From: Aristaeella lactis
Lineage (GTDB): Bacteria > Bacillota > Clostridia > Christensenellales > Aristaeellaceae
Length of the DNA stretch: 64,000 nt
Assembly: GCF_018118585.1 (NCBI RefSeq)
Contig: NZ_CP069421.1
Location: 2,108,001-2,172,000, forward strand
Reading direction: 5' to 3'
Shown in pieces: positions 50,915-60,151 of the stretch (its first letter is position 1; each line of letters starts with the position of its first letter). The notes beneath the pieces were generated by a model that did not search any database, had not been told where the DNA came from, and saw only the letters and a list, made by a program, of their open reading frames with translations. A program made the translations under genes and the position numbers.

Positions 50915-50938
50915 GGGGCGCTCCGTACGGAGCGCCCC
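50915..50938. terminator. 24-bp palindrome after the solute-binding gene
   Basis: Perfect self-complementary GC-rich sequence without loop or long T-run. Could lower transcription into the downstream genes; expected for a transporter whose binding protein needs excess. Confidence 0.6.
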
Positions 50939-50954
50939 GGAGTGGATAAACTGA

Positions 50955-52670
50955 TTATTTGCCGAGAGCCGCTTTCTTCATGTCAACTTCAACCTGGTAA
51001 GCAGCCACGTCGTTCTCGAACAGCTTGTCATAGTCGAAGCCGTCGAGTTCTTCGATCATCTCGTCCCACAGGGCTTCGAATTCAGCGTCATCCTTCGCGA
51101 AGATCGCCTTCCAGGTGTATTCGCACAGTTTGCCGTTGATTTCGGGACGCAGGGACTTGATTTCGCCTTCATCCTTGGGAGCGGCGAAGCCAACGTTGGG
51201 GCTGGGCTCGAGCATGCCGTTCTTCAGCATGTAGTCCACAGCGTTCTCAGCTCCGAAGTGCTCCTGCCACTCAGCCTTGGTCTTGTCCTCTTCCTTCTCC
51301 TGAGCCTTGTAGGAAGCCCAGAACTTGGTGGGGAAGCGTTCGTTGGTCAGCGGGTTCACGCAGATGGAAGCGCCGATCCACTGGTTGATCGCGTTGTTAC
51401 CATCGCTGTAGCCCACAACACCGTCTTCACCGACATACTCTTCCGGAACCGGCAGGTTGGCGGACAGGGCATCGTCATGCAGCACAGAGAATGTGCCGTC
51501 TTCGTTCACGGTGTAGTTCAGGCCTTCGATACCGACATGCTGGAAGGTCATGCCTTCGGGGCTGGCGTACCAGTCGAGGAAGTTGAGGATCAGGTCATAC
51601 TTATCGCCTTCGACCTTGGATCCCACGCCGAACATACGGGCGGTTCCGTAGTAGGCATCGGATTCAGCATAGTACTTGGAATCAGTGATCGGGATCCAGA
51701 AGAAGGTTTCGCCCTTGGACTTCAGCGGCACGCCGTCGGCGTCCTTGTTGTTGTTGGTAAAACCAACGGACCAGTTGTACCACAGCAGGTCAGCCTGGCC
51801 ATTGATCCACTTGTTCATAACAGAGTTCCAGTCCTGGGAACCGGAGTCCGGATCCACCAGGCCCTTCTGGTACAGGTTGTTCAGGAACTTGGTGGCCTTG
51901 TAGTAGGCGCCGGCACGGTCATAAACCTTCAGGAAGGTTTCGCCGTCAGCCTGCAGCAGGGCGCTGCGCTTCATCTTCTGGCCATACCAGGGGGTGATGT
52001 GGGTCACGTTCGCGGGACCGGACATATCGTCGTTGTTGTCCCAGTCAGCCCACAGGGTCACGGCGTAGCAGGGATCGCCGGCATCGGTGGTCTTGTGGAT
52101 CTCATGGATAGCGGCCAGAGCGTCAACCAGGCCGTCCAGGTCCTTGATTTCCGGAGCGCCGATCGCTTTGTACAGGTCCCAGCGGAGCATGGGGCTGTCC
52201 GGAACCACGTCGTCGGTCAGGGAAGAGGGAGAAGTATCGGTCATTTCGGAAGGAATGCCGTAGAACTTGCCTTCTTCACCGGTCAGTTCCTTGTTGTAGT
52301 GTTCGATCTGATCCTTGAACCGCATGAGATTCTCTTTTCCGGTAATCTCATTGATCTCGCGGACCAGGCCGGCCTGGACCAGGTTCGGGAATTCGCTCTT
52401 GTCAACGATCACGATGTCACCCAGATCGCCTTCTTCAGCGCGGGTTGCGTAGATCTCCTGACCGGCAACCTGCGGAGCGACGATGTCCAGGACGATGTTG
52501 AAGCGATCTTTAACAACCTTGGCAAACCAGCCCTTCTGGATGCCATGATAGTTAGCCGCAGCATCATAGATTGTGATGGTGATGGGTTCTTCTCCCTCAG
52601 CCATCGCGCTGATGGTGACCATGCCCAGGAGCATAGCGATCGTCAGCAGAACAGACAGAAACCGTTTCAT
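50955..52670 (-). CDS. Extracellular sugar-binding protein of an Lpl-type ABC transporter
   Basis: 571 residues, the size of large LplA-type binding proteins for plant-polysaccharide fragments. Signal peptide MKRFLSVLLTIAMLLGMVTISAMAEGEE. Unusual: no lipobox Cys, so how it is kept at the cell is unclear. TDTSPSSLTDDVVPDSPMLRW and LDWYASPEGMTFQHVGIEG are family-like segments. AGGAGGTACAACT is the ribosome site. Expressed with the permeases; the ATPase would be the shared MsmX type. Confidence 0.88.
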   Translation of the reverse strand: MKRFLSVLLTIAMLLGMVTISAMAEGEEPITITIYDAAANYHGIQKGWFAKVVKDRFNIVLDIVAPQVAGQEIYATRAEEGDLGDIVIVDKSEFPNLVQAGLVREINEITGKENLMRFKDQIEHYNKELTGEEGKFYGIPSEMTDTSPSSLTDDVVPDSPMLRWDLYKAIGAPEIKDLDGLVDALAAIHEIHKTTDAGDPCYAVTLWADWDNNDDMSGPANVTHITPWYGQKMKRSALLQADGETFLKVYDRAGAYYKATKFLNNLYQKGLVDPDSGSQDWNSVMNKWINGQADLLWYNWSVGFTNNNKDADGVPLKSKGETFFWIPITDSKYYAESDAYYGTARMFGVGSKVEGDKYDLILNFLDWYASPEGMTFQHVGIEGLNYTVNEDGTFSVLHDDALSANLPVPEEYVGEDGVVGYSDGNNAINQWIGASICVNPLTNERFPTKFWASYKAQEKEEDKTKAEWQEHFGAENAVDYMLKNGMLEPSPNVGFAAPKDEGEIKSLRPEINGKLCEYTWKAIFAKDDAEFEALWDEMIEELDGFDYDKLFENDVAAYQVEVDMKKAALGK

Positions 52671-52727
52671 AGTTGTACCTCCTTTAATTTATGATGAAAG
52701 GACTCTCTTGTCCCCATCTTCAGAATT

Positions 52728-52915
52728 GAACCGCAACCTCAGTCGGCGCAGTTGGCTTCGCTGTCGCTTCAGCCCTCTGCTTGCTTCGGTAAGGGTTCGC
52801 GCGCGCACCGCGGGCGGGATTCCCACCTCGCGCACCGCGCACGACAGGACTCCGGGTCGCTTTTGACTTCGTCAAATGCCCCACCGGGGCACCGCTTCCC
52901 TCGCTCCCCTCCTTT
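52728..52915. repeat. GC-rich element, copy B (about 190 bp)
   Basis: Same order of blocks as copy A at 45412, starting CCGCAACCTCAGTCGGCGCA and ending CTTCCCTCGCTCCC. Confidence 0.75.
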
Positions 52916-52977
52916 TTTCTATGATAAAGGCATTCTTGCCTTCACCTACACAGTTGATTAGCAAAGGTCATTGCTAT

Positions 52978-53278
52978 ATGTCATTCCGACCAAAGGCGCA
53001 GCCTGCGTGGAGGAATCCCTTACTAAAATTATCGTTACTCTAGCATGCAACAGTAAACCGGAATAATTGATCTGGACGTTTATTCAGTTAATCGGTCACA
53101 CTCGGAATTGTTATGAATGCCTGTAATTATTCGTATTCAGTCGGTATTAACCATCTGTCATTGTTCATTGTTCATTGTTCATTTGATCGGTGTGGCTCAA
53201 AGGCATCCTCCGCAACCTCAATCGGCGCGACTCCCCACCGGGGAGCTCGCTTGTTTCGGTTGAATTCACATTCGATGA
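52978..53278. repeat. GTCATTCCGACC element, TGTTCATT string, partial GC-rich element
   Basis: GTCATTCCGACCAAAGGCG...GGAGGAATCCC (52980-53020), TTGTTCATTGTTCATTGTTC (53161), and a short relative of the GC-rich element (53206-53260). An inverted pair ACATTCGATGA / TCATCGAATGT (53268 and 53297) ends at the permease stop. The whole 52671-53307 gap between binding protein and permease holds no gene I can see. Confidence 0.65.
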
Positions 53279-53307
53279 AATTTCCGCCACTGGCGGTCAT
53301 CGAATGT

Positions 53308-54234
53308 TCATCCTTTGACCGCGCCGATCATAATCCCCTTGGTGAAGTACCGCTGGAAGAAGGGATAGATCATCATAACCGGGACCACAACCACCACCGT
53401 AACCGTCATACGGATGGAAGTAGCTGTTGCCGCGGTGGCAAGCGCGCCGGCAATATCGGTTGTCGTCGTACTGCTGCTGATCTTGATGCTGCTGGCCTGG
53501 GTAATATACTGATACAGCTTGTACTGCAGGGTGTCCAGGTCACGGCGCTTGGTCATCAGGAGCAGGGTGTCCTGGAACGCGTTCCACTGGTTCACAGCCG
53601 CGAAGATCGCGATTGTCGCCAGGATCGGTTTGATAACCGGAAGCATGATCCGGAAGAAGATCCTCAGTGTACCGGCGCCGTCTATTTCCGCCGCGTCCTG
53701 CAGCGCCTGCGGCACCCCTTCGCAGTAGGTTTTACACAGGATGATATAGAACGGCTGGACCACCGTCGGGAAGATATATCCCCAGAAGTTGTTGGTCATC
53801 CCGATGGTCTTCATGGCCAGGTACCACGGAATGATACCGGCGTTGAAGTACATCGTGATTGCCACGAACCGGTACCAGAATTTCCGCTTCCACAGTGTCT
53901 GACGGGTGAACATGTATCCCAGGAAAGCGGCAATCATCACCGTAAACAGGGTGCCCACCACCGTACGCAGCACGGAAACCACCGCGGCGTCGGTCAGTCC
54001 GGGAATCGTGGACAGGTTCTTATAGTTGGTGAAGTGAATCTCCTGCGGCCAGAAAATGACCTTGCCGCGCTCACTCAGGTTGTTGGCGCTGATGGAGTTG
54101 ATGATCAGGTAATAGAAGGGGAAAACACATACGAAGGCAAAGAACGCGTATACGATGTAGGTGATTACATCGATCACCTTATCGCTGAAACTGCGCTGGA
54201 TATGACTTTTCCTGGGTTCCGCGTGGGCTGTCAA
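53308..54234 (-). CDS. Carbohydrate ABC transporter permease (LplC/YtcP type)
   Basis: 308 residues, six membrane helices. The EAA loop DAAEIDGAGTLRIFFRIMLP contacts the ATPase. VVSVLRTVVGTLFTVMIAAF and NAGIIPWYLAM are typical of the LplC branch. Ends IGAVKG, as usual. 20 bp after the partner permease. Confidence 0.92.
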   Translation of the reverse strand: MTAHAEPRKSHIQRSFSDKVIDVITYIVYAFFAFVCVFPFYYLIINSISANNLSERGKVIFWPQEIHFTNYKNLSTIPGLTDAAVVSVLRTVVGTLFTVMIAAFLGYMFTRQTLWKRKFWYRFVAITMYFNAGIIPWYLAMKTIGMTNNFWGYIFPTVVQPFYIILCKTYCEGVPQALQDAAEIDGAGTLRIFFRIMLPVIKPILATIAIFAAVNQWNAFQDTLLLMTKRRDLDTLQYKLYQYITQASSIKISSSTTTTDIAGALATAATATSIRMTVTVVVVVPVMMIYPFFQRYFTKGIMIGAVKG

Positions 54235-54254
54235 TGTAATTCACCTCCCCTTTG

Positions 54255-55187
54255 TCAGATAAAGTTCTCGCCGCGGATCAGCTTGGACAGGCCGTTCGCG
54301 CCGGCAAGCAGTCCGATGCTGACGATGCTCTTGAGCATGCTGATGGCTGTGGACAGCGGATAGTTGCCTGCGCCTTTATGGGCGATATTGTACACATACA
54401 GGTCCAGCACTTCGATGTATTCCTTGTTGAAGTTGTTCTGGAATACATAGTACTGCTCCATGCCGTTGTTCAGGAAACTGGCGATGTTCAGCATAACGAT
54501 CACGAAGAACGTGGGCAGGATGCTGGGGATCGTGATCCGCCAGATGATCTGCATCCGGGTCGCGCCGTCCACCTTGGCCGCCTCGATCATCTGCTCGTCA
54601 ATGGCGGAGATCGCGGCCAGGTACATAATGGCGGCCCATCCGGCGTTCTTCCATGTCAGCCACAGCCACATCCTGAACCATACATGCTCCGAGGATTTCA
54701 GGAACGCGATGGGTTCGGAGATCAGCCCCAGATCCGTCATAATGGTGTTGACCGCGCCGGTGGAGCTGAAGACGTTGAACGCGATGGAGAACACAAGCAC
54801 CCAGGAGATAAAGTTCGGCAGCGTGGTCGCCGTCTGGACGAATTTCCGGTAGGGCTTGCACTTGATCTCATTGAGGAACACCGCGAAGATCATCGGGAAC
54901 CAGGAGAACAGGAGCGAGATCCCGCTCATGGCGAAGGTGTTCCGCAGTACCCTCAGGATATCCTTAACACGTGCGGGTTTGGAAATGATGTAGTTGAACC
55001 ATTTGAAACCCACAAAGTTTTCGGCGCTGATCGGGAACGGGGGTTCATAGTCGTGGAATGCGTATCTCCATCCGTAAAGCGGGAAATAGGAAAACACCGC
55101 GACTAAAAGAATAAAGGGCAGGATATACAGGAATTCCTGATAGGAACGCCGCTTTTTGTAATCGATCCTTCTTCCGGAATCCCGCAT
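54255..55187 (-). CDS. Carbohydrate ABC transporter permease (LplB/YtcO type)
   Basis: 310 residues; ATG 55187 with GAGGTGGAAAT. Six helices; FSYFPLYGWRYAFHDYEP, EAAKVDGATRMQIIWRITIP (EAA loop) and GMEQYYVFQNNFN mark the polygalacturonate/complex-sugar permease group. First gene of the transport operon, divergent from the AraC regulator. Confidence 0.92.
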   Translation of the reverse strand: MRDSGRRIDYKKRRSYQEFLYILPFILLVAVFSYFPLYGWRYAFHDYEPPFPISAENFVGFKWFNYIISKPARVKDILRVLRNTFAMSGISLLFSWFPMIFAVFLNEIKCKPYRKFVQTATTLPNFISWVLVFSIAFNVFSSTGAVNTIMTDLGLISEPIAFLKSSEHVWFRMWLWLTWKNAGWAAIMYLAAISAIDEQMIEAAKVDGATRMQIIWRITIPSILPTFFVIVMLNIASFLNNGMEQYYVFQNNFNKEYIEVLDLYVYNIAHKGAGNYPLSTAISMLKSIVSIGLLAGANGLSKLIRGENFI

Positions 55188-55462
55188 ATTTCCACCTCTT
55201 TTCCGAATAGTTCTGAATCCTTCAGGCGAGAGCAATATCTGTTTACATTTTTCATTATCTCTGTCGTGTACTCCTTATTTATAGCAGGAAGAACGTTAAC
55301 CCACAACGACTTTTTTTGAGAAGTATGGGACAAATTTTGCTTTTTATAGTTTAAAATTATTTGCATTTTGTTCGATTTGGTTTACAATAAGTCAGAACGC
55401 ACCTGTTTATCGTATAATACAGGACAAAGAATGCAACTGCGCAAAAACGGAGGAACCAGACT

Positions 55463-56326
55463 GTGAATACGTTCTATGAACAGCGTCCGGAGCAACTGTT
55501 TATCGGTGAAATGACACACCACACCTTCCCTGCCCACGTTCATTCCGTGGCGGAGCTGGTGGTCATAACCCGGGGTACCGTCGTCGTCACGATTGATGAG
55601 GTCCGGTATAAGCTCGATCCGGGAGATGCCTTCATCGTCTTCCCCCTGGTGCCTCACAGCTATGATGAACTGAGTGAGGATTCCAACGGGGTCACCGCCA
55701 TCTTCCCTCCGGAGATCATTCCGGAATACGCCGGCACCTTCCATGGTCTTCAGCCGGAATGCCCCCTGCTGCGTGCCGGGGATACCTGTCTGGACCTCCG
55801 GCTGGCCGTGGACCGGCTCAGCCATCTGAACATGGAGGAAAACCTGCCCCTGTGCGTCTCCTACCTGCATGTGCTGCTTGCCGGCCTGCTCCACAGCCTT
55901 TCCTACCGTCCGGTCTATGATTACAGTGAAAAGGAACTGGGCCACCGGATCATCCACTATATATCCGAGCACGCTTTTGAGGAGATCACCCTGGAAAGCG
56001 CTTCCCGTGCGCTGGGGATCAGCGTCTCCCACCTTTCCCATTTCTTCTCGGAAAGGATGCATACCAATTTCCGCCGGTTTATCAACGCCATCCGGATCAG
56101 CCGCGCGCGCCTGCTGATGCGGGATCCGAACATGACGCTGACCGAGATCAGCGATGCCTGCGGCTATACCAACATGCGCACCTTTCGCCGCGCCTTCCAG
56201 TCGGAGCTGGGATGCCTGCCCTCCGAGCACATGGAGTCCCTGCGCAGCCGGATCACCGATCCGGGTGAAGCCCGCATCCGGAACTCCGACATGCAGTTCA
56301 TCCTTCACAGCGCAGACTTTAATTAA
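55463..56326 (+). CDS. AraC-family transcription regulator with cupin sensor
   Basis: 287 residues, GTG start with GGAGGAACC upstream. N-terminal cupin (HTFPAHVHSVAELVVITRG; PGDAFIVFP), C-terminal two-helix-turn-helix AraC domain (EITLESASRALGISVSHLSHFF; MTLTEISDACGYTNMRTFRRAFQ). Divergent from the permease operon over 275 bp; most likely its sugar-responsive activator. TATAAT at 55413. Confidence 0.92.
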   Translation: MNTFYEQRPEQLFIGEMTHHTFPAHVHSVAELVVITRGTVVVTIDEVRYKLDPGDAFIVFPLVPHSYDELSEDSNGVTAIFPPEIIPEYAGTFHGLQPECPLLRAGDTCLDLRLAVDRLSHLNMEENLPLCVSYLHVLLAGLLHSLSYRPVYDYSEKELGHRIIHYISEHAFEEITLESASRALGISVSHLSHFFSERMHTNFRRFINAIRISRARLLMRDPNMTLTEISDACGYTNMRTFRRAFQSELGCLPSEHMESLRSRITDPGEARIRNSDMQFILHSADFN

Positions 56327-56469
56327 TTCAGAATTCATTTTGTCCGGCTATAGTCTGAAACTATAGCTCTTTATAGAATATAGCTTTCCCTGAATACACA
56401 AAAAGCGCATACATTTCACCCCAAAAACTGATATATTATTCAAGGCGCTGTTTATACAGTGTTCCATAT

Positions 56470-56520
56470 TTAATCTGTCCATTCTTAATTCTGAATTCTT
56501 TATTCTTAATTGTTTAGGGG
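56470..56520. repeat. TTCTTAATTCTGAATT strings
   Basis: CTTAATTCTGAATTCTTTA then TTCTTAATTG just before the metY ribosome site. No riboswitch fold recognised in 56327-56531. Confidence 0.55.
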
Positions 56521-56531
56521 GGTCCTTTTGA

Positions 56532-57809
56532 ATGTCCAGAATTGAAACACTTTGCGTACAGGGCGGCTATACGCCGAAAAACGGTGAACCCCGCCAGATC
56601 CCGATCATCCAGTCCACCACCTTCAAGTATGATACCAGCGAGGACATGGGCAAGCTCTTTGACCTGGAAGCCTCCGGTTATTTCTATACCCGGCTGCAGA
56701 ACCCCACCAATGACACGGTGGCGGCGCGGATCTGTGCCCTGGAGGGCGGCACTGCCGCGATGCTGACCTCTTCCGGCCAGGCTGCCAACTTCTATTCCGT
56801 TTTCAATATCGCCAACGCCGGAGACCATGTGGTCGCCTGCTCCGCGATCTACGGCGGCACCTATAACCTGTTTGCCGTCACCATGAAGAAGATGGGCATA
56901 GACTTCACCTTCATCAGCCCGGACTGCACAGATGAAGAGCTGAACGCCGCCTTCCGCCCGAACACCAAGGCCCTCTTCGGTGAAACCATCGCCAACCCGG
57001 CGCTGAGCGTGCTGGATATTGAGCAGTTTGCCAAAGCCGCCCACGCCCACGGCGTTCCGCTGATCATCGACAACACCTTCGCCACTCCTGTCAACTGCCG
57101 TCCCATCGAATGGGGTGCTGACATCGTCACCCACTCCACCACCAAGTATATGGACGGCCACGGCAGCGCCGTCGGCGGCTGCATTGTGGACAGCGGCAAA
57201 TTCGACTGGAACAGATATGCCGATAAGTTCCCCGGCCTCACCACGCCGGACGAAAGCTATCACGGCATCACCTATACCGAACGCTTCGGCCTGGAAGGCG
57301 CCTTCATCACCAAGGCAACCGCCCAGCTGATGCGTGACTTCGGTTCCATCCAGAGCCCGCAGAACGCTTTCATCCTGGGCCTGGGTCTGGAAAGCCTGCA
57401 CGTCCGCATGAAGAGTCACTGTGAAAACGCCCAGGCCGTAGCAGAGTTCCTGGCGGGTCATGACAAGGTCGCCTGGGTCACCTACTGCGGACTGCCCGGA
57501 GACAAATACTATGAACGGGCGCAGAAATACCTGCCCAACGGCTCCTGCGGCGTGGTTTCCTTCGGTGTCAAGGGCGGACGCAAAGCCGCGGAAGCCTTCA
57601 TGAAACACCTGAAGGTTGCTGCCATCGAAACCCACGTGGCCGATGCCCGCAGCTGCTGCCTGCATCCCGCCAGCGCAACCCACCGCCAGATGAGCGACGA
57701 AGAGCTGCTCGCTGCCGGAGTATCTCCTGACCTGGTGCGTTTCAGCGTCGGTCTGGAGAACAAGGACGACCTGATCGAGGATATCGCTCAGGCGCTGGCT
57801 GCGATCTGA
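56532..57809 (+). CDS. metY: O-acetylhomoserine sulfhydrylase (homocysteine synthase)
   Basis: 425 residues; AGGGGGGTCC upstream. Cys/Met metabolism PLP enzyme: YTRLQNPTNDTV, SSGQAAN, PLP-lysine in THSTTKYMDGHG, FSVGLEN. The length and the start (IETLCVQGGYTPKNGEPRQIPI) are of the MetY type that makes homocysteine from O-acetylhomoserine and sulfide. Single gene with its own terminator. Confidence 0.93.
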   Translation: MSRIETLCVQGGYTPKNGEPRQIPIIQSTTFKYDTSEDMGKLFDLEASGYFYTRLQNPTNDTVAARICALEGGTAAMLTSSGQAANFYSVFNIANAGDHVVACSAIYGGTYNLFAVTMKKMGIDFTFISPDCTDEELNAAFRPNTKALFGETIANPALSVLDIEQFAKAAHAHGVPLIIDNTFATPVNCRPIEWGADIVTHSTTKYMDGHGSAVGGCIVDSGKFDWNRYADKFPGLTTPDESYHGITYTERFGLEGAFITKATAQLMRDFGSIQSPQNAFILGLGLESLHVRMKSHCENAQAVAEFLAGHDKVAWVTYCGLPGDKYYERAQKYLPNGSCGVVSFGVKGGRKAAEAFMKHLKVAAIETHVADARSCCLHPASATHRQMSDEELLAAGVSPDLVRFSVGLENKDDLIEDIAQALAAI

Positions 57810-57840
57810 TCGCCGCGGTTCATCATAACAGTACTCTTTC

Positions 57841-57867
57841 AGAGCCGGTGTAAACCGGCTCTTTTCT
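57841..57867 (+). terminator. Terminator of metY
   Basis: AGAGCCGGT/ACCGGCTCT stem, GTAA loop, TTTTCTG. The rest of the gap to 58156 is AT-rich and holds only the promoter below. Confidence 0.82.
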
Positions 57868-58083
57868 GTCCGTACAAGTTTTCATCCCTTTCGCCGACTC
57901 ATCCGATAGGTTTTTCTGATCCTTCTGATGGGATATACCGCTCTTGTTCGATTATCAGCATACCGTGCGAACCGCGTAATAACATTGTCCGCGCTTATTT
58001 GTATCGTTCTGTACGAACAATTCGTAAACTTGTATGTTTCTATGTTTTAACAATGTTTTGTTTGCAATTGTCCGTACAAGCCC

Positions 58084-58112
58084 TTGATTTTTACTTTTAC
58101 ATCTTGTATGAT
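58084..58112 (+). promoter_or_regulatory. Promoter of the GGDEF-EAL gene
   Basis: TTGATT, 17-base spacer, TATGAT. Confidence 0.6.
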
Positions 58113-58156
58113 GTAACTGGTATTCAAAAATGCAAAAAGAAGCGGGGCGCTTAGCA

Positions 58157-59851
58157 ATGAATCAGGACGTCTTGTTTTCGCAGTATCTGGAAGAGCTGAC
58201 GGATACAATCACGGATCTTGATCATTTCAACCTCGAAAAAATCTATTCCGTCCTGAAAGAACTGTGCATCGCATTCCGGGTATGCAAAGGCGTTGCCGAG
58301 TATTACAGCAGCGCTGAAGAAGAACGCCTGGGCCACGGTACAGTTCTGATTTGCTATGACAGCGGTGAAGAACCCGCAGATGTCCTGACCTGCCGCACCG
58401 TACTGAGCAACATTTTAGTCGCGGACTGCAAAGCCTTCCGTGCAAAAGGCGCGGAACCATGGAACGAACAGGAACGAAAACGGATCGAAATGGTCCAGCG
58501 GCTGATGCTCACCGTGGTCGGCCGCCTGCGTGCGGAAGGGATGGTGGAACAAGCCACCCTCTTCGATGACGCGGGCTACAGCAATTTCCGTTTTCTCACC
58601 GCAACGATAGAACAAATCGGCTCCTCAGGCACGATCACAGACTATGCTTTCGCCCGGTTCAACCTGCGTCATTTCTCCTTGATCAACAGGCAGCTGGGCA
58701 GGGATATCTGTGATCTGGTCATGAGAAAATATATCGACAAACTGGAAGAAATTGTCAGTCCGGATGGCATTGTGAGCCGCCTTGGCGGGGATAACTTTGT
58801 CACCGTCTTCCGGAAAGAGAAGTTAAACGAGGTCCTGGTGCATTTTGAGGGCTTCCCGGTTCCTTACAGCAGTGAAGATGACGGCCGGGTTCTGCTTTCC
58901 TCACGTGCCGGGATCTTTCTTGTTCCCGAAAACTATTACTACTGCCACAGCGAAGATATCCTTGACCGCCTCACCAGCTCCTACAATGCTGCCTGGCGCG
59001 GAGATGCCGGGGATATCGTCTATGCCAGTGAACAGATGATGGAGGAAAAGGACCGGTTCATGCAGATCCGTGCCCAGTTCCCCGTAGGACTGAAAAACCA
59101 TGAATTCCAGGTTTTCTACCAGCCAAAGATCAACCTGCGGGATAACAGCATTGCCGGTGCCGAGGCCCTGAGCCGCTGGTGCCGCAACGGAACCCTGATC
59201 ATGCCGGCGGATTATATATCCGACCTGGAGCAGACCATGGACATCTGCAAGCTGGATTTCTACGTGCTGGATCAGGTTTGCCGGGATCTGCGCCGCTGGC
59301 TGGATGAAGGACGCCAGGTCGTCCGTGTATCCGTAAACTTTTCCCGCCGCCACCTGATCAACATGAACCTGACAGACAGCATCCTGGCGATCATCGACAA
59401 GCATCATGTTCCCCACGAATTCATCGAGGTTGAACTGACAGAAACCGTTACGGACGTGGAATTCCGTGACCTGAAACGCGTTGCCGGCGCCCTGCATGAT
59501 GCCGGGATCTACACCTCCGTGGATGACTTCGGGATCGGCTACAGCTCCCTGAACCTGATCCGGGAGATCCCCTGGAACATCCTGAAGGTGGATAAGAATT
59601 TCCTGCCCATCAATGAAGAAGCTGAAGGCGACCGGCAGAACATCATGTTCCGCCACGTGGTCAACATGGCCAAGGAGATCGGCCTCACCTGTGTGGCCGA
59701 GGGCGTGGAAACCATCAATCAGGTAAACATCCTGCGCAAGTGCGGCTGCGATATCGCCCAGGGATTCTACTATGACAAGCCCCTTCCCGTGAAAGAGTTT
59801 GAAGAACGCCTCGACAGGCACTTCTATCCGCAGGACAGATCATGTGGCTAA
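58157..59851 (+). CDS. Cyclic-di-GMP phosphodiesterase (degenerate GGDEF plus EAL)
   Basis: 564 residues. N-terminal about 150 residues may be a GAF-like sensor. The GGDEF site reads RLGGDNFV, so no synthase activity is expected. The EAL domain keeps the catalytic set: GAEALSRW, VNFSRRHL, ELTETV, DDFGIGYSS, LKVDKNF, AEGVET and QGFYYDKP. It should degrade cyclic-di-GMP in the cytoplasm. Start at ATG 58157 preferred; ATG 58130 lies too close to the promoter and has no ribosome site. Confidence 0.88.
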   Translation: MNQDVLFSQYLEELTDTITDLDHFNLEKIYSVLKELCIAFRVCKGVAEYYSSAEEERLGHGTVLICYDSGEEPADVLTCRTVLSNILVADCKAFRAKGAEPWNEQERKRIEMVQRLMLTVVGRLRAEGMVEQATLFDDAGYSNFRFLTATIEQIGSSGTITDYAFARFNLRHFSLINRQLGRDICDLVMRKYIDKLEEIVSPDGIVSRLGGDNFVTVFRKEKLNEVLVHFEGFPVPYSSEDDGRVLLSSRAGIFLVPENYYYCHSEDILDRLTSSYNAAWRGDAGDIVYASEQMMEEKDRFMQIRAQFPVGLKNHEFQVFYQPKINLRDNSIAGAEALSRWCRNGTLIMPADYISDLEQTMDICKLDFYVLDQVCRDLRRWLDEGRQVVRVSVNFSRRHLINMNLTDSILAIIDKHHVPHEFIEVELTETVTDVEFRDLKRVAGALHDAGIYTSVDDFGIGYSSLNLIREIPWNILKVDKNFLPINEEAEGDRQNIMFRHVVNMAKEIGLTCVAEGVETINQVNILRKCGCDIAQGFYYDKPLPVKEFEERLDRHFYPQDRSCG

Positions 59852-59965
59852 TTCAGAATTAAGAATTCAGAATTCAGAATTATTTGTTTGTACCGAAAGG
59901 TTTACCTCTTTCGCCACGTTGTCATCCCGACCGAAGTGGAGGGATCTCCTTCGGATTCAGATTAT
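59850..59965. repeat. AATTCAGAATT strings and GTCATCCCGACCGAAG element
   Basis: TTCAGAATTAAGAATTCAG units (59852-59882), then GTCATCCCGACCGAAGTGGA with GGATCTCC (59921-59950). A CCAGAGG/CCTCTGG hairpin with T-rich tail follows at 59980-60015. Confidence 0.65.
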
Positions 59966-60040
59966 GACCCGAAACTAAAGCAGCCAGAGGAAAAAGCCTC
60001 TGGCTGTATGTTTTATACATTTCATTATGAAAAACAAAGT

Positions 60041-60151
60041 AATCATCACATCCGACGTATGTCGGATATTTCACATTGAACTGCCTGCAGTTCAATATTT
60101 CACACGTCGAAGACGTATTTCACATTGGCCTTTTCAGGCCAATATTTCATT
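60041..60151. repeat. Tandem hairpin array with constant TATTTCACA linker, four units
   Basis: Hairpins at 60051-60066, 60076-60095, 60105-60115 and 60125-60142, each followed exactly by TATTTCACA (60067, 60096, 60116) or TATTTCATT (60143). Arms differ between units but are self-complementary. The last linker contains the hflX stop codon (60147-60149). Confidence 0.85.

Noticed and set aside
56327-56531. T-box or SAM riboswitch ahead of metY
   Set aside because: I found no T-box TGGNACCGCG sequence nor a SAM aptamer pattern; the region is AT-rich repeat DNA.
60041-60151. CRISPR array
   Set aside because: Constant part is only nine bases, the variable parts are self-complementary and there are no cas genes.
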